Of a DNA stretch of 64,000 nt, positions 53,765 through 62,221 are shown one piece after another. Each line of letters begins with the position of its first letter. Position 1 is the first letter of the stretch. This DNA comes from Halocatena marina (lineage in GTDB: Archaea; Halobacteriota; Halobacteria; Halobacteriales; Haloarculaceae): contig NZ_JALLPK010000003.1 in NCBI RefSeq assembly GCF_023276375.1, positions 310,001-374,000 of the forward strand. Reading direction: 5' to 3'. A model generated the notes under the pieces. The model had not been told where the DNA came from. It saw only the letters and a program-made list of their open reading frames with translations, and searched no databases. A program made the position numbers and the translations under genes.

Positions 53765-53789
53765 TACGACAGCGAGCGTAATAAGCCTA

Positions 53790-53803
53790 TTGCCGTACGG
53801 CAA
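53790..53803. promoter_or_regulatory. Perfect 14-bp palindrome, operator of locus 2
   Basis: TTGCCGTACGGCAA, in the same place relative to the TATA (TTTTATT) as the operators of locus 1 and with the same TTG...CAA ends but a different core. Confidence 0.6.
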
Positions 53804-53851
53804 ATGGTGGGTTTTATTCCTATGGCAGCACTACAATTGGATAGAGACATA

Positions 53852-53935
53852 CTGGCCTCTTGGGGTATTTTCAACAGAAGAATGCCCGCGTGTTGGAGCA
53901 CGCAGGCCGGTTGTCTTGGATGAACTCCGACAACC
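53852..53935 (+). ncRNA. Conserved structured 5' leader, copy 2
   Basis: Matches 49902-49985 with only a few changes. CTGGCCT here pairs with AGGCCGG through a G-U wobble, so the outer stem survives a base change. The hairpin next to ATG 53936 is identical to that of copy 1. Confidence 0.5.
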
Positions 53936-54259
53936 ATGTCGCACTCAACAACGACGGCAGTTAAAGCCGATGCATCGACTGACGATGACCAGCGTGCTGA
54001 TCACGCATCCGACGCCTTCATGATCGGTATCGACACCGATGGGCGCGAGCACGACTTCTCACGGATTCGTGACTGTGTGACCGTTATCGACGATGGAGCC
54101 GAGCAAACACAGGCGCTCAACGACCGTCCGCTGAAGGACTGGATGGCGTTCGTCGAGCAGGAACTCGGTGGCTGGGACGAAACCAACGTCTACAGCGGAA
54201 GTACATTCGCACACCTTGCCCACCAACTCGGGAACGCAGTCACCGCGGGTGAGGCGTAA
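53936..54259 (+). CDS. Small-protein operon 2, gene A (unknown)
   Basis: 107 residues, paralogue of 49986-50312: VKADASTDDDQRADHASDAF, MIGIDTDGREHDFSRIRDCV, LKDWMAFVEQELGGWDETNV. No known family. The TAA overlaps the ATG of the next gene at 54259. Confidence 0.65.
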   Translation: MSHSTTTAVKADASTDDDQRADHASDAFMIGIDTDGREHDFSRIRDCVTVIDDGAEQTQALNDRPLKDWMAFVEQELGGWDETNVYSGSTFAHLAHQLGNAVTAGEA

Positions 54260-54504
54260 TGAGCATCCTCAGTTCGCTCTTCGGCACGTCCAAGCGCTCG
54301 ACGGGCACCTACACGTGTGACTGTGGTGCACCGATGGAGAACACGGCCACATACTTCAGGAACGAGTACCGGAAAGAACTCTGGGAGTGCACTCGGCCGA
54401 AGGAAGACTGTCTTGAAATCGCGGCGGTGTTCCTCTTCGAAGACGAGAGCAAAAGCTACGGCACAGGGTGTCTGAAGGGAGAGATCACGGGGGAACGCAA
54501 ATGA
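54259..54504 (+). CDS. Small-protein operon 2, zinc-ribbon gene
   Basis: 81 residues: TYTCDCGAPMENTATYFRNE, ELWECTRPKEDCLEIAAVFL. Four Cys in two pairs suggest one zinc site. No counterpart in operon 1. The TGA overlaps the ATG of the membrane-protein gene. Confidence 0.55.
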   Translation: MSILSSLFGTSKRSTGTYTCDCGAPMENTATYFRNEYRKELWECTRPKEDCLEIAAVFLFEDESKSYGTGCLKGEITGERK

Positions 54505-54677
54505 CGGCGCTCATTCCGTGGCTCACCGGAACGTTCGGGCAGCTCGGGGCCACGCTCATTGTTATCGTCGGACTGGTGCTCCTCGTCCGATACGGATTCT
54601 GGACTATTATCACGCTGTTCGTCGCGTGGAAGGTCCGCCGTGACTGGACCGTCACGCCACGGGAGGGTGATCGATGA
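54501..54677 (+). CDS. Small-protein operon 2, membrane gene
   Basis: 58 residues from ATG 54501 (ATGA overlap): MTALIPWLTGTFGQLGATLI, VIVGLVLLVRYGFWTIITLF, VAWKVRRDW. One long or two short hydrophobic helices and a basic C-terminal end. No counterpart in operon 1. Confidence 0.55.
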   Translation: MTALIPWLTGTFGQLGATLIVIVGLVLLVRYGFWTIITLFVAWKVRRDWTVTPREGDR

Positions 54678-54808
54678 GCCGAACTCGACCCGATGACGAT
54701 GAGTGCGAGTGCAAACACGCACCGATGGGCATGCCCTGTCCGAACTGTACCGATGCTGGCTTCGATACGCTCAAAAACGGCGTTGTACAGAACGGGAAGC
54801 TCAAATGA
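54674..54808 (+). CDS. Small-protein operon 2, zinc-finger gene
   Basis: 44 residues: MSRTRPDDDECECKHAPMGM, PCPNCTDAGFDTLKNGVVQN. Paralogue of 50312-50440. ATGA overlaps at both ends. Confidence 0.6.
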   Translation: MSRTRPDDDECECKHAPMGMPCPNCTDAGFDTLKNGVVQNGKLK

Positions 54809-54945
54809 GCGACGACGTCAAAGAGGTCCAGACTGACGACGGTCGCCACGTCCTCTACAGCACTGACGAAGATACCGACGAGCCCGCAGACACAGGCGAG
54901 TGGGTCGCAAGCGACACCACCGTCTCCGGCAGCGACCATCAGTAA
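54805..54945 (+). CDS. Small-protein operon 2, last gene
   Basis: 46 residues from ATG 54805: SDDVKEVQTDDGRHVLYSTD, EDTDEPADTGEWVASDTTVS. Paralogue of 50437-50577. Sequence identity between the two operons continues about 50 bases past the stop, which sets the right edge of the duplication. Confidence 0.55.
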   Translation: MSDDVKEVQTDDGRHVLYSTDEDTDEPADTGEWVASDTTVSGSDHQ

Positions 54946-55197
54946 CTGATCGGTGACGGTCTGTCTGTCCTGAATGGGAGTGGCTCGCTACAACAAAAAA
55001 CACGATCGAATCGTCTCACGACGGGTCGACTTCACTTCTCACAGTTCGTCGCAGTGCTGTTTCACACTCACTCTCGGTAAGTAGCCAGGAATCGCTTCGA
55101 AGGCGAGCGCACGAGTGCTCACTCTCAAGGTTCCCCCAATCGATTCGAGTGCTTCGACGAGAAATGATAAAGGAGGTGCACCACATACATACCGCCA

Positions 55198-55488
55198 ATG
55201 ACTGCTATCGTCTCAACCGACGACACGCTCGGTGGGGAGCCACGGATCGATGGGCGGCGCATCGGTGTTCTCCATATCGCTGCCCGAGTGATCGATACGG
55301 GTGACCGGCCGGAGGACGTCGCGACCGACTATCAACTCGATCTCGCCGATATCCATCACGCACTCGCGTACTACTACGAGCATCCCGAGGAAATGCAGCA
55401 CTGGCGCGAGCAGAAACGGGCAGCGGGCCAACGTGCCCAACAACAACAGCTCGATCCTGAGCACTACCGGCACACGGAAACGGCATGA
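55198..55488 (+). CDS. DUF433 antitoxin
   Basis: 96 residues: ALGG-type DUF433 core with TDDTLGGEPRIDGRRIGVLH, PEDVATDYQLDLADIHHALA, YYYEHPEEM. DUF433 proteins are the antitoxin partners of DUF5615 PIN-like proteins, and that gene follows with a 4-base overlap. The acidic, Gln-rich C-terminus probably binds the toxin. Confidence 0.85.
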   Translation: MTAIVSTDDTLGGEPRIDGRRIGVLHIAARVIDTGDRPEDVATDYQLDLADIHHALAYYYEHPEEMQHWREQKRAAGQRAQQQQLDPEHYRHTETA

Positions 55489-55826
55489 AGATTCTTACTG
55501 ATGAGCACGTCCCTCAAGCAGTCGCGACCACACTTCGGAGTGAGGGTCTCGATGCGATCACCATCTACGAAACCGATCTCCTTGGCGTGCAGGATCAGCC
55601 ACTCCTCAACTACGCCCACCAGCACGACTATGTGATTCTCACCAATGACCAAGATTTCGTCTCCGAGCCATTTGTCGATCAGAACAACCATGCTGGCATC
55701 ATCTTCTACGAAGACCAGCGCATCCCACGAAGTGACCTCGTTCGCGCCGTTCACAACGCCCTGAGTATTCTCCAGCCGGAGGATCTCAGAAATGAGATCG
55801 TCTACGTCCCCAACGGCTGGATCTAA
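55485..55826 (+). CDS. DUF5615 PIN-like toxin
   Basis: 113 residues: MKILTDEHVPQAVATTLRSE, LDAITIYETDLLGVQDQPLL, YVILTNDQDFVSE. The Asp/Glu of TDEH and the NDQDF block are the PIN-like acidic centre. ATGA overlap with the DUF433 gene. Confidence 0.85.
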   Translation: MKILTDEHVPQAVATTLRSEGLDAITIYETDLLGVQDQPLLNYAHQHDYVILTNDQDFVSEPFVDQNNHAGIIFYEDQRIPRSDLVRAVHNALSILQPEDLRNEIVYVPNGWI

Positions 55827-55892
55827 TCTGAGTGTCAATCGATTACGCAAACGGTTGGAGGCTTAAGATGCAGTACTGTGACTCCACACCGT

Positions 55893-56174
55893 ATGGAGCC
55901 TGCAGCTTTCGCCATTGGTGAACGTGTTTACGATCGCGAGGACGACGAAATCGAGCCGACTGTCTCTGTGTCGACTGGGTTTGATCGAGTGCTCCTTAGA
56001 GATGCGAGAATGGTGAACAGAGCTAAACAAAAGACGCTCGTGTCATCCGGTAGGGACGAGGTATACACCTGTGAAGACAGCGAACAAAAATTTTCATTAA
56101 CACAGGTGCAGATCAGGGCTGATTGGACGGTCTGCGGCTCCTGTCTGGCCGCTACAGAGCGCCTCACTGAGTAA
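55893..56174 (+). CDS. Hypothetical haloarchaeal protein
   Basis: 93 residues from ATG 55893 (MEPAAFAIGERVYDREDDEI). A beta-rich start followed by VYTCEDSEQKFSLTQVQIRA and CGSCLAATERL; three Cys could hold a metal. The pattern FAIGERVYDREDDE recalls short haloarchaeal proteins of unknown role. No regulatory feature seen. Confidence 0.5.
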   Translation: MEPAAFAIGERVYDREDDEIEPTVSVSTGFDRVLLRDARMVNRAKQKTLVSSGRDEVYTCEDSEQKFSLTQVQIRADWTVCGSCLAATERLTE

Positions 56175-56199
56175 TCCATCGGTCGATCGGCAGAGGGCT

Positions 56200-56679
56200 T
56201 CACTCGTCATGAACGAGCACCATCTGCGTGCGATAGGTGTTGAGTAATCGCTGTTCGACTACCCGAAGCCAGTCGGCATCCTCGATCGTGAGCGACGTGC
56301 GGAACAGCCGGAGAAACGAATCGATGGCATCCCGGTCTCTCTCAGGGAACTCCGTGCTGAGCTCCTCGCGGACGAACTGCAGGTTCTCTGGCGTGTATGG
56401 CTCGTGTCGCGATTGGGCGAACGCACGAAGCGTTGTTCGAAATAGCATCCCATCCGTGTCCCCGAGGCGTATTCCGAGGCGGGCAACGTCACGCAGCGTA
56501 TTGTCCTGATCCATGTGTGTGGCGGCTCTGCTAATCGCCTCCATTTCCGTCTCACCCAGCCCCTCGATCTTTCCATCTCGATCCGAGTACGTCATAGGCT
56601 TCAGATACGCCCGATAATTCGCATCGGAATAGGGCGGTTCGTCGATCACAAACGTGATCTCACGACGCTCCTCACTCAT
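56200..56679 (-). CDS. Hypothetical haloarchaeal protein
   Basis: 159 residues from ATG 56679 (MSEERREITFVIDEPPYSDA), helical after residue 45: GLGETEMEAISRAATHMDQD, RLGIRLGDTDGMLFRTTLRA, LLNTYRTQMVLVHDE. No recognised family. A relic of a second copy lies at 52087-52160, so it belongs to the mobile accessory pool. Confidence 0.5.
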   Translation of the reverse strand: MSEERREITFVIDEPPYSDANYRAYLKPMTYSDRDGKIEGLGETEMEAISRAATHMDQDNTLRDVARLGIRLGDTDGMLFRTTLRAFAQSRHEPYTPENLQFVREELSTEFPERDRDAIDSFLRLFRTSLTIEDADWLRVVEQRLLNTYRTQMVLVHDE

Positions 56680-57154
56680 TCGTCGCCAGCTGAGACCGCG
56701 TCGAGTAGTCGTAGATAAACACCTGATCGAGGGCTTCTGCACCGAGAAAGAGACAGATACGGAACATACGATCTCGATTGTGCAATCGACTCCTTTGTGT
56801 CATGCTATCACTGTCCGAACCATCTAACTAAATAGGTGTCTATGGTATCGTCGTGAAAGTCCCGATAGACGACTCAATTCACCAACAAACAGCGTTTGAG
56901 GATCGATACAATAGTGAGGCTGACTGACGAGTATCGATGTCGGTCCACTCCCATGAATAATGACAAGCGTGCGGCGTATCTCCTCTCCATCATCACTGAT
57001 TGCTGGCGCTCACCGTGGTAAGTCGCCATTACGAGAGGTAGTAACATTTACCACAGATCCGTCAGAATACCCCAACGGAGCGCGGCAGACGCGTGTTTTG
57101 AAACGCGTCGGGTGGTCACAACACCCAACGCCGCTGTCTCCTGCTAAGACAGCA
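56680..57154. other. Intergenic, no recognised gene
   Basis: About 470 bases with no supported gene or repeat. Confidence 0.45.
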
Positions 57155-57433
57155 ATGAGAAACAATCATACCGAGAGCCATCAGTCTGACGAACCGTACA
57201 CCGACTATCCACACACGATCGATCGACGAAGCACCGAGTGGCTGTATACAGCCCTCGTCCTCGGGGGGGACCCCACGGCAGAAACGCCATCGACGATGAC
57301 ACAGCCACCAACACAACGACTTCAGCGTGATTTGGCAGCCTCTGATCTCCAAGAGCGCTACGGCGCACTCAAGCAGATCACGCTGTTTCGCACAGCAACC
57401 ACGACCACGGAGACGAGTGACGATGCGCATTGA
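57155..57433 (+). CDS. Hypothetical protein, start of the AstE operon
   Basis: 92 residues from ATG 57155 (MRNNHTESHQSDEPYTDYPH). Polar, Thr/Gln-rich, with a helical centre (QRLQRDLAASDLQERYGALK). Its end overlaps the AstE-like gene by 11 bases in another frame, which suggests cotranscription. No family recognised. Confidence 0.45.
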   Translation: MRNNHTESHQSDEPYTDYPHTIDRRSTEWLYTALVLGGDPTAETPSTMTQPPTQRLQRDLAASDLQERYGALKQITLFRTATTTTETSDDAH

Positions 57434-58205
57434 ACACATCGGTAAGGGCGAGCCCGAGCTCGCGATTCTTGGCGCTGTTCACGGTGATGAACTGTGTGGC
57501 GTCCACGCGATCGAAGCGCTGCTCGACGAAGATCCTGACGTCCAGAAACCGGTGAAGTGCATCATCGCGAACGAGCCAGCAGTCGAGCAACACGTCCGCT
57601 ACATCGACACTGATTTGAATCGGGTGTTCCCCGGCGATCCAGCGGCCGAGACATACGAACCCCGGTTGGCATATCGACTACAGGCGGAGTTAGAGGGCTG
57701 CACCACCCTCTCGATGCATTCGACACAGTCGGACGGTCGGCCGTTCGCGATCGTCGATGAGTCGGGGCCACTCGCTGAGACGATCTGTCCACAGCTCTCA
57801 GTTGCGGCTGTCGTCGAGGCGGCTGATGAGTTCCCGCACGCACTCGTTCACCACGTCGACGTCGTCGAGGTCGAATGTGGCTTACAGGGTACCGAGCAGG
57901 CGGCTGACAATGCCGAACAACTCGTCTGGGAGTTCCTCGCTGCCACGGGCGCACTCTCCGATAGAAGCGAGCCGAGCGAGCGGGCGCTTCCAGTGCTCTC
58001 GCTCAAGCGGTTGATCCCGAAACCAGACGGCGGCTCATATGAAGTTCACGTTGAGAATTTCGACCGCGTCGAGAAAGGGGCGGTGGTTGCCACCGTCGAC
58101 GGCGAGGAGATAACCGCCACGGAGTCGTGCTATCCCGTTCTGGTGTCCGAGCACGGGTACGACCAGCGTTTCGGGTATACAGCCGAGTTGATCGATCAAT
58201 GGTAG
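57423..58205 (+). CDS. Succinylglutamate desuccinylase/aspartoacylase-family hydrolase
   Basis: 260 residues from ATG 57423. Zinc carboxypeptidase fold of the AstE/AspA branch: LGAVHGDELCGVHAIEALLD with zinc ligands His20 and Glu23, DTDLNRVFPGDP (substrate-binding DxNR), SMHSTQSDG with the third ligand His, and VECGLQGTEQA with the candidate catalytic Glu. It hydrolyses an amide bond of an N-acyl amino acid or similar. The stop overlaps the PadR gene, so the three genes form one unit. Confidence 0.82.
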   Translation: MRIEHIGKGEPELAILGAVHGDELCGVHAIEALLDEDPDVQKPVKCIIANEPAVEQHVRYIDTDLNRVFPGDPAAETYEPRLAYRLQAELEGCTTLSMHSTQSDGRPFAIVDESGPLAETICPQLSVAAVVEAADEFPHALVHHVDVVEVECGLQGTEQAADNAEQLVWEFLAATGALSDRSEPSERALPVLSLKRLIPKPDGGSYEVHVENFDRVEKGAVVATVDGEEITATESCYPVLVSEHGYDQRFGYTAELIDQW

Positions 58206-58759
58206 CCCACGACCCGCATCCATGTCCGGAACTTCGGGGCTTTCAGCGCGATCTCTTAGCCGTCGTGGCCGGTGACGGCCCCCACAAGGGTCTAGACCTT
58301 AAATCTGAGCTTGAGGAGCGCTGGGCGATCAGGATCTCCCGCAGTCGACTGTATTCGAATATGAATGCGCTGATCGAGCGCGGACTGATCGAGAAAAGCG
58401 AGCTCACCGGGCGGGCAAACCACTATGAAATTACAGCGCCCGGCGAACACCTGCTCCGGGCCTACGCCACCTGGATTGCGGAGAACGTGAAGATCGACAT
58501 TTTCGGGACAACAATCAGTGAGGAGGCCAAGCGCTGTACCGAATTTACGGCCGATCACGGTCTGACACAGCCGCCCACCGACAGATTCTGCTTTGGCGTT
58601 GTCTGTCCACACCCCGGTTGCGAGATGAAAACACCAGTCCTCGTCGATTCTCCAGCCGTGGTCCCACCGGTGAATGACTGTCTTCGCTGTCAACGACCGG
58701 TGATCCTCGATCGAGCCGCACTTGAGCAGTTTGCGACGGAGGTGCGCACCAATGAGTGA
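58199..58759 (+). CDS. PadR-family regulator with zinc ribbon
   Basis: 186 residues from ATG 58199. Winged helix FQRDLLAVVAGDGPHKGLDL, KSELEERW, SRSRLYSNMNALIERGLIEK, NHYEITAPGEHLLRAY is PadR-like. The C-terminus carries CPHPGCEMKTPVLVD and CLRCQRPVIL, a likely zinc site. It sits between the AstE-like and dehydrogenase genes with overlaps at both ends. Confidence 0.8.
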   Translation: MVAHDPHPCPELRGFQRDLLAVVAGDGPHKGLDLKSELEERWAIRISRSRLYSNMNALIERGLIEKSELTGRANHYEITAPGEHLLRAYATWIAENVKIDIFGTTISEEAKRCTEFTADHGLTQPPTDRFCFGVVCPHPGCEMKTPVLVDSPAVVPPVNDCLRCQRPVILDRAALEQFATEVRTNE

Positions 58760-59270
58760 GCACACGATCGGTATTGTCGGTCTTGGGACCATCGGACGGT
58801 TCCATGTCGAGCATCTCACCACACTTGCCACAGAGCACAACATCACTCTTGCCGGCGGGATGGATATCGCACCACCAGCACGCGACCGGTTTGAAGAGCA
58901 GTTCGGTGCGCCGGCCTACGGAACCTATGGAGCGTTGTATGAGCACGCCGATGTGGCGATCATTACGACGCCGAACCGGCACCACGAGGCGTACGCCGTC
59001 GGCGCGCGTGACGCCGGACTTGACGTACTCATCGAGAAGCCACTCGCGCATACCCTCGAGAGCGCAGAGCACATTGCAACGGTCGCTCAGGCGTCCGAGC
59101 TGGTCTGTATGGTCGACTTCCACAACCGCTTTGCACACCCCGTGCAGGTGCTCATGGAATATCTTCGAGAGGGACGGTTCGGTGAGGTGTATCACATCGA
59201 AGCGACGTATGTGCGCCGACGTGGGATGCCCGGCCGAGGCTCGTGGTTCACGCGTGAACCAAATCAATCT
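58752..59270 (+). pseudogene. Gfo/Idh/MocA oxidoreductase, C-terminally truncated
   Basis: ATG 58752 overlaps the PadR stop. The Rossmann half is intact: IGIVGLGTIGRFHVEHLTTL, VAIITTPNRHHEAYAVGARD, VLIEKPLAHTLESAEHIATV, CMVDFHNRFAHPVQVLMEYL, FGEVYHIEATYVRRRGMPGR. After GSWFT the family sequence stops and unrelated residues follow to a stop near 59342. Half the protein, including the substrate domain, is missing. The foreign sequence has a hairpin-like CCGGCCTGAAGGGCGG, possibly an insertion-sequence end. Confidence 0.75.
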
Positions 59271-59375
59271 AAACGTTCGGGGGTCAGTCGATCGTCGTCT
59301 CGTGGTTTGTGTCGTACATTGTCGCATTCCCACCCGGCCTGAAGGGCGGAATTCTCTACTTTCAAGATGGTGTTT

Positions 59376-60758
59376 TCAGACGTGTTGTGTAATGTCTCTC
59401 AGATCGAACAATTGTAGATCATCGCGCTTGGACACAGCTTCCCGTACGGATTGTGTTGCGCCGCTGCGTGTGAACAACGCGTACTCCTTGTTGCTGTTGC
59501 TAGTGTCTGGCGTCCATCGTATTTCCGCAGCATGGTCTTCGAGTGAGGCGAGCGCACTGTAGTCGAGTGGTTTATTCGTGAACTTACATTCCCCCACGAC
59601 CATCGTCCCACCAGTGGTGAAGCCGACGACGTCAACCTCGTGCTCCTTGTACCACCAGCGGCCGATATCGAGGAACATCTCTTCCGGATACAGCTTCGGC
59701 AAAGCATTCTGACACAGTTTCTCGAACTCCTGGCTAACGAAGTCGGGGAGTTCTGGCTCAATTACCGCCTCGTAGGCATCCTCACCGAGACGTTCGTATC
59801 GATCTTCCTTGCCGTAGACGAAGCGGTACCAGAAGCGAAATAGGGAATCCAAGATCCGATAGCGTCCGCGGCGTGACTTCGCTTTCTCTTCGGTGATCGG
59901 GACCTCACGCTCGATGAGCCGTAGACGTTCTAATTTCTGGGTGTATGTCGATATCTGCTTTCCATCAATCCCCACCGCTTGGGCGATCTCGTTCGATGTC
60001 GTCTTCCCCGCGGCAATCGCGGTGAGGATTGCAAAGTACCGATTCGGGTTTGTGAGTTCAGTCCGGAGCACGTACTCCGGTTCGTTGTGGAGATATCCCT
60101 TCTGGGACAGCACTTCCTTGGTGAGTGCTGTTCCGAGCTCCCGACCGAGACCGACGCTGTCGAGGTAGTAGGGGACACCACCAAAGATTCCCCATGTGAA
60201 AATCCGCTCTTCAGTCGAGGCGTTATCCGGAACGAACTCCTGTGCAGCGGTGAAGTCAAGGGGCCGAAGGTCGAGCTTCTCTGTGAATCGTCCGTACAGA
60301 GGACTGTTCCCCAGAAGCGTTGCTTCTTCCATCATACTGATCGACGACCCGATCAAAATGAGCGTTCCCGAGGTGTTCTGAAACCGCTGGTCCCACAACC
60401 GCTGGATGACTGACGGAAGGCTCTCGTCGGCGTCGATAAGGTAAGGAAATTCGTCGAGGACCACAATCCCGTTTTGGTCACCGAGGTATCCGAGCAGCGT
60501 TTCCCAGTCCTGTTTGATCTGCGTGATGCCAGGGAAGGTCTCGGACGTCACGTCGACGAACTCGTCGAGTTGTATCTGGGAAGTGGTTTCCGTAGCCTGA
60601 TAGACGACGGCGTCGTCGCGGTCGGAGAGCGAGTGCTGGACAAGCTGTGTTTTCCCAAGGCGTCGCCGACCGAAAATGACGACCATCTCGGCATCGTCGG
60701 ATTCGTAGCACCCCCGTAGCCGTGAGAGTTCGTCTTCCCGATTCACGAAGTGTTCCAT
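59376..60758 (-). CDS. Archaeal ATPase (PF01637) with DUF234 nuclease-like domain
   Basis: 460 residues. STAND/MNS-type ATPase: FVNREDELSRLRGCYES, Walker A FGRRRLGKTQL (about 29-39), Walker B IVVLDEFPYLI, sensor LILIGSS. A winged helix follows (TSNEIAQAVGIDGKQISTYT), then DUF234 with RYRILDSLFRFWYRFVYGKE and a PD-(D/E)XK-like EVDVVGF...VVGECKF. Many archaea carry several; they are suspected of mobile-element or defence roles. A palindromic site precedes the start. Confidence 0.87.
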   Translation of the reverse strand: MEHFVNREDELSRLRGCYESDDAEMVVIFGRRRLGKTQLVQHSLSDRDDAVVYQATETTSQIQLDEFVDVTSETFPGITQIKQDWETLLGYLGDQNGIVVLDEFPYLIDADESLPSVIQRLWDQRFQNTSGTLILIGSSISMMEEATLLGNSPLYGRFTEKLDLRPLDFTAAQEFVPDNASTEERIFTWGIFGGVPYYLDSVGLGRELGTALTKEVLSQKGYLHNEPEYVLRTELTNPNRYFAILTAIAAGKTTSNEIAQAVGIDGKQISTYTQKLERLRLIEREVPITEEKAKSRRGRYRILDSLFRFWYRFVYGKEDRYERLGEDAYEAVIEPELPDFVSQEFEKLCQNALPKLYPEEMFLDIGRWWYKEHEVDVVGFTTGGTMVVGECKFTNKPLDYSALASLEDHAAEIRWTPDTSNSNKEYALFTRSGATQSVREAVSKRDDLQLFDLRDITQHV

Positions 60759-60794
60759 GCGCTTACTCTAACCCAATCGAAGATAATACTTCCG

Positions 60795-60838
60795 AATAGC
60801 CTATTTCTGAATAGGCTAATTCAAAATTGGCTATTTGA
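60795..60838. promoter_or_regulatory. Repeated AATAGGCTATT-type operator
   Basis: AATAGCCTATT and AATAGGCTAATT form an inverted pair (60795-60805/60810-60821), and a third half TTGGCTATT follows at 60827-60835. Located 35-80 bases before the ATPase start. Confidence 0.5.
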
Positions 60839-61023
60839 GAATCTGTTCGTGGCGTCTTATATTAACAATCAAGTACTCGGTGGTCTCCCAGACAGCTACC
60901 TAATGAGTATCGTTACTTCGAGATCGTATCGTCTATAGTGGCGTCACTGATCTGACAGTCTTCGCTGTCTGTAGCTAGTGATTCTCAACCGGACAGCGCT
61001 CAATCCGGTTTCATCGTCAGTTC

Positions 61024-61348
61024 GATATGATTGTAGTTTCGAACGCGCCAGTTATGTCTCGACCCCAACAGAACACACAGCTCAGTGATGCTGCTATCGC
61101 TGTTCTCACGTGTGCTGCGTCCAATGACGGTGTCGCTGTGATGGACAAAACATATGGACGAGATGTTGCTGCGACCGAAGGAGTCACGACTTGAGGGACG
61201 GGATACATCATTCTACTTTTTCTCAAAAGAGACATAATCCATGTCGATGAGGCACGAACAGCCATTGATGCGATGATTGATGAGGGGTGGTATTGTGCAC
61301 CCATGTCTATGCAGCGATCATCCGTAAACTCGACTCGCTTGAAAACTG
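61024..61348 (+). pseudogene. DUF3368 PIN toxin, nonsense and frameshift
   Basis: Plus strand: MIVVSNAPVMS, LSDAAIAVLTCAASNDGVAV, MDKTYGRDVAATEGVTT, TGA at about 61192, GTGYIILLFLKRDIIHVDEA, RTAIDAMIDEGWYC, then after a one-base shift THVYAAIIRKLDSLEN and stop. This is the end half of a DUF3368 PIN protein (VAVMDE.YGRDVA..EGI.TRGT.YL). The middle of the N-terminal part is missing. CGA to TGA explains the nonsense codon. Confidence 0.7.
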
Positions 61349-61408
61349 AGTGACGGAACGTGAAAAAGCATAAATCCCACAGCTCCACTCTACAGTGTGC
61401 AGAAATTA

Positions 61409-62083
61409 CTATTCAGGTGACGACTCAGAGTTAGGGTCACCTTCATCCGCTGCATAGCACTTCGCACATTCCCAGTAAGTGTACTCACTGTGGTCACCAG
61501 TCCACCGGACACCCTCGTGGCCTTCACCATCTCGATCAGCCTCCGCATACTCTCCGTCTGACTCGGCGTCGGGTACTTGCATCCGTCCGAAGTAGTACCG
61601 CGGACTCTTCGCACCACACACCGAACATGCCGGTGGATCCTCCCAATGCTCTTTCGGTGCCTTCCTACCTACCTCCTGATAGCACGAGGCGATACGTCGT
61701 GATAGGTCTACTTCATCGATGTCATCGGTGTAGCTCACTGCCGCAATCAGTCCGTCGAGTGCATCCTCAAGATCTACATCTTCGTTCTGGGACTCAGTGG
61801 CACGGTTGGCACCCCTGATCGCTGCCAACCGTTTGTCGATGTCATCAACGTCGGTAAGATACGCGTGTTCCACGAAGCGACGGTATTTCCGGCGTGTCTG
61901 CTCAGTATATACCTGACCTGCTGGTGCACCCCACTTCTCTTCGAAGGAGTCGTGGGGTGCGTCTTCTCCGAACACTGCCTCACTTGCTTCCTGAAACGCC
62001 TGCCCGAAATCGTCCGTTACCTTGCCCAACAAGGACAGGAACAACAGCGCTTCTTCTTCGGTGAGTCGTTTTCGATCAGTCAT
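61409..62083 (-). CDS. Hypothetical protein with zinc ribbon
   Basis: 224 residues: LTEEEALLFLSLLGKVTDDF, YTEQTRRKYRRFVEHAYLTD, DALDGLIAAVSYTDDIDEVD, then CSVCGAKSPRYYFG and YTYWECAKCYAADEG, one split zinc site. The helical first half may bind a partner. Acidic tail. No family recognised. Confidence 0.55.
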   Translation of the reverse strand: MTDRKRLTEEEALLFLSLLGKVTDDFGQAFQEASEAVFGEDAPHDSFEEKWGAPAGQVYTEQTRRKYRRFVEHAYLTDVDDIDKRLAAIRGANRATESQNEDVDLEDALDGLIAAVSYTDDIDEVDLSRRIASCYQEVGRKAPKEHWEDPPACSVCGAKSPRYYFGRMQVPDAESDGEYAEADRDGEGHEGVRWTGDHSEYTYWECAKCYAADEGDPNSESSPE

Positions 62084-62221
62084 CTTCTGGATCCTCGATT
62101 TCGGCTTCGACTAGTGGTCGGTTCCGTTAGTGAAGACTGCTCGGTTCAATCGGCCTTCGTATCCGCTTGCGAATCGGAAATCGAACCACGATTTGCTGAA
62201 ATACATCCCCCACGAGCGACA

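Noticed and set aside
57144..57439. Minus-strand frames rich in Cys/Trp
   Set aside because: Shadows of the small gene at 57155.
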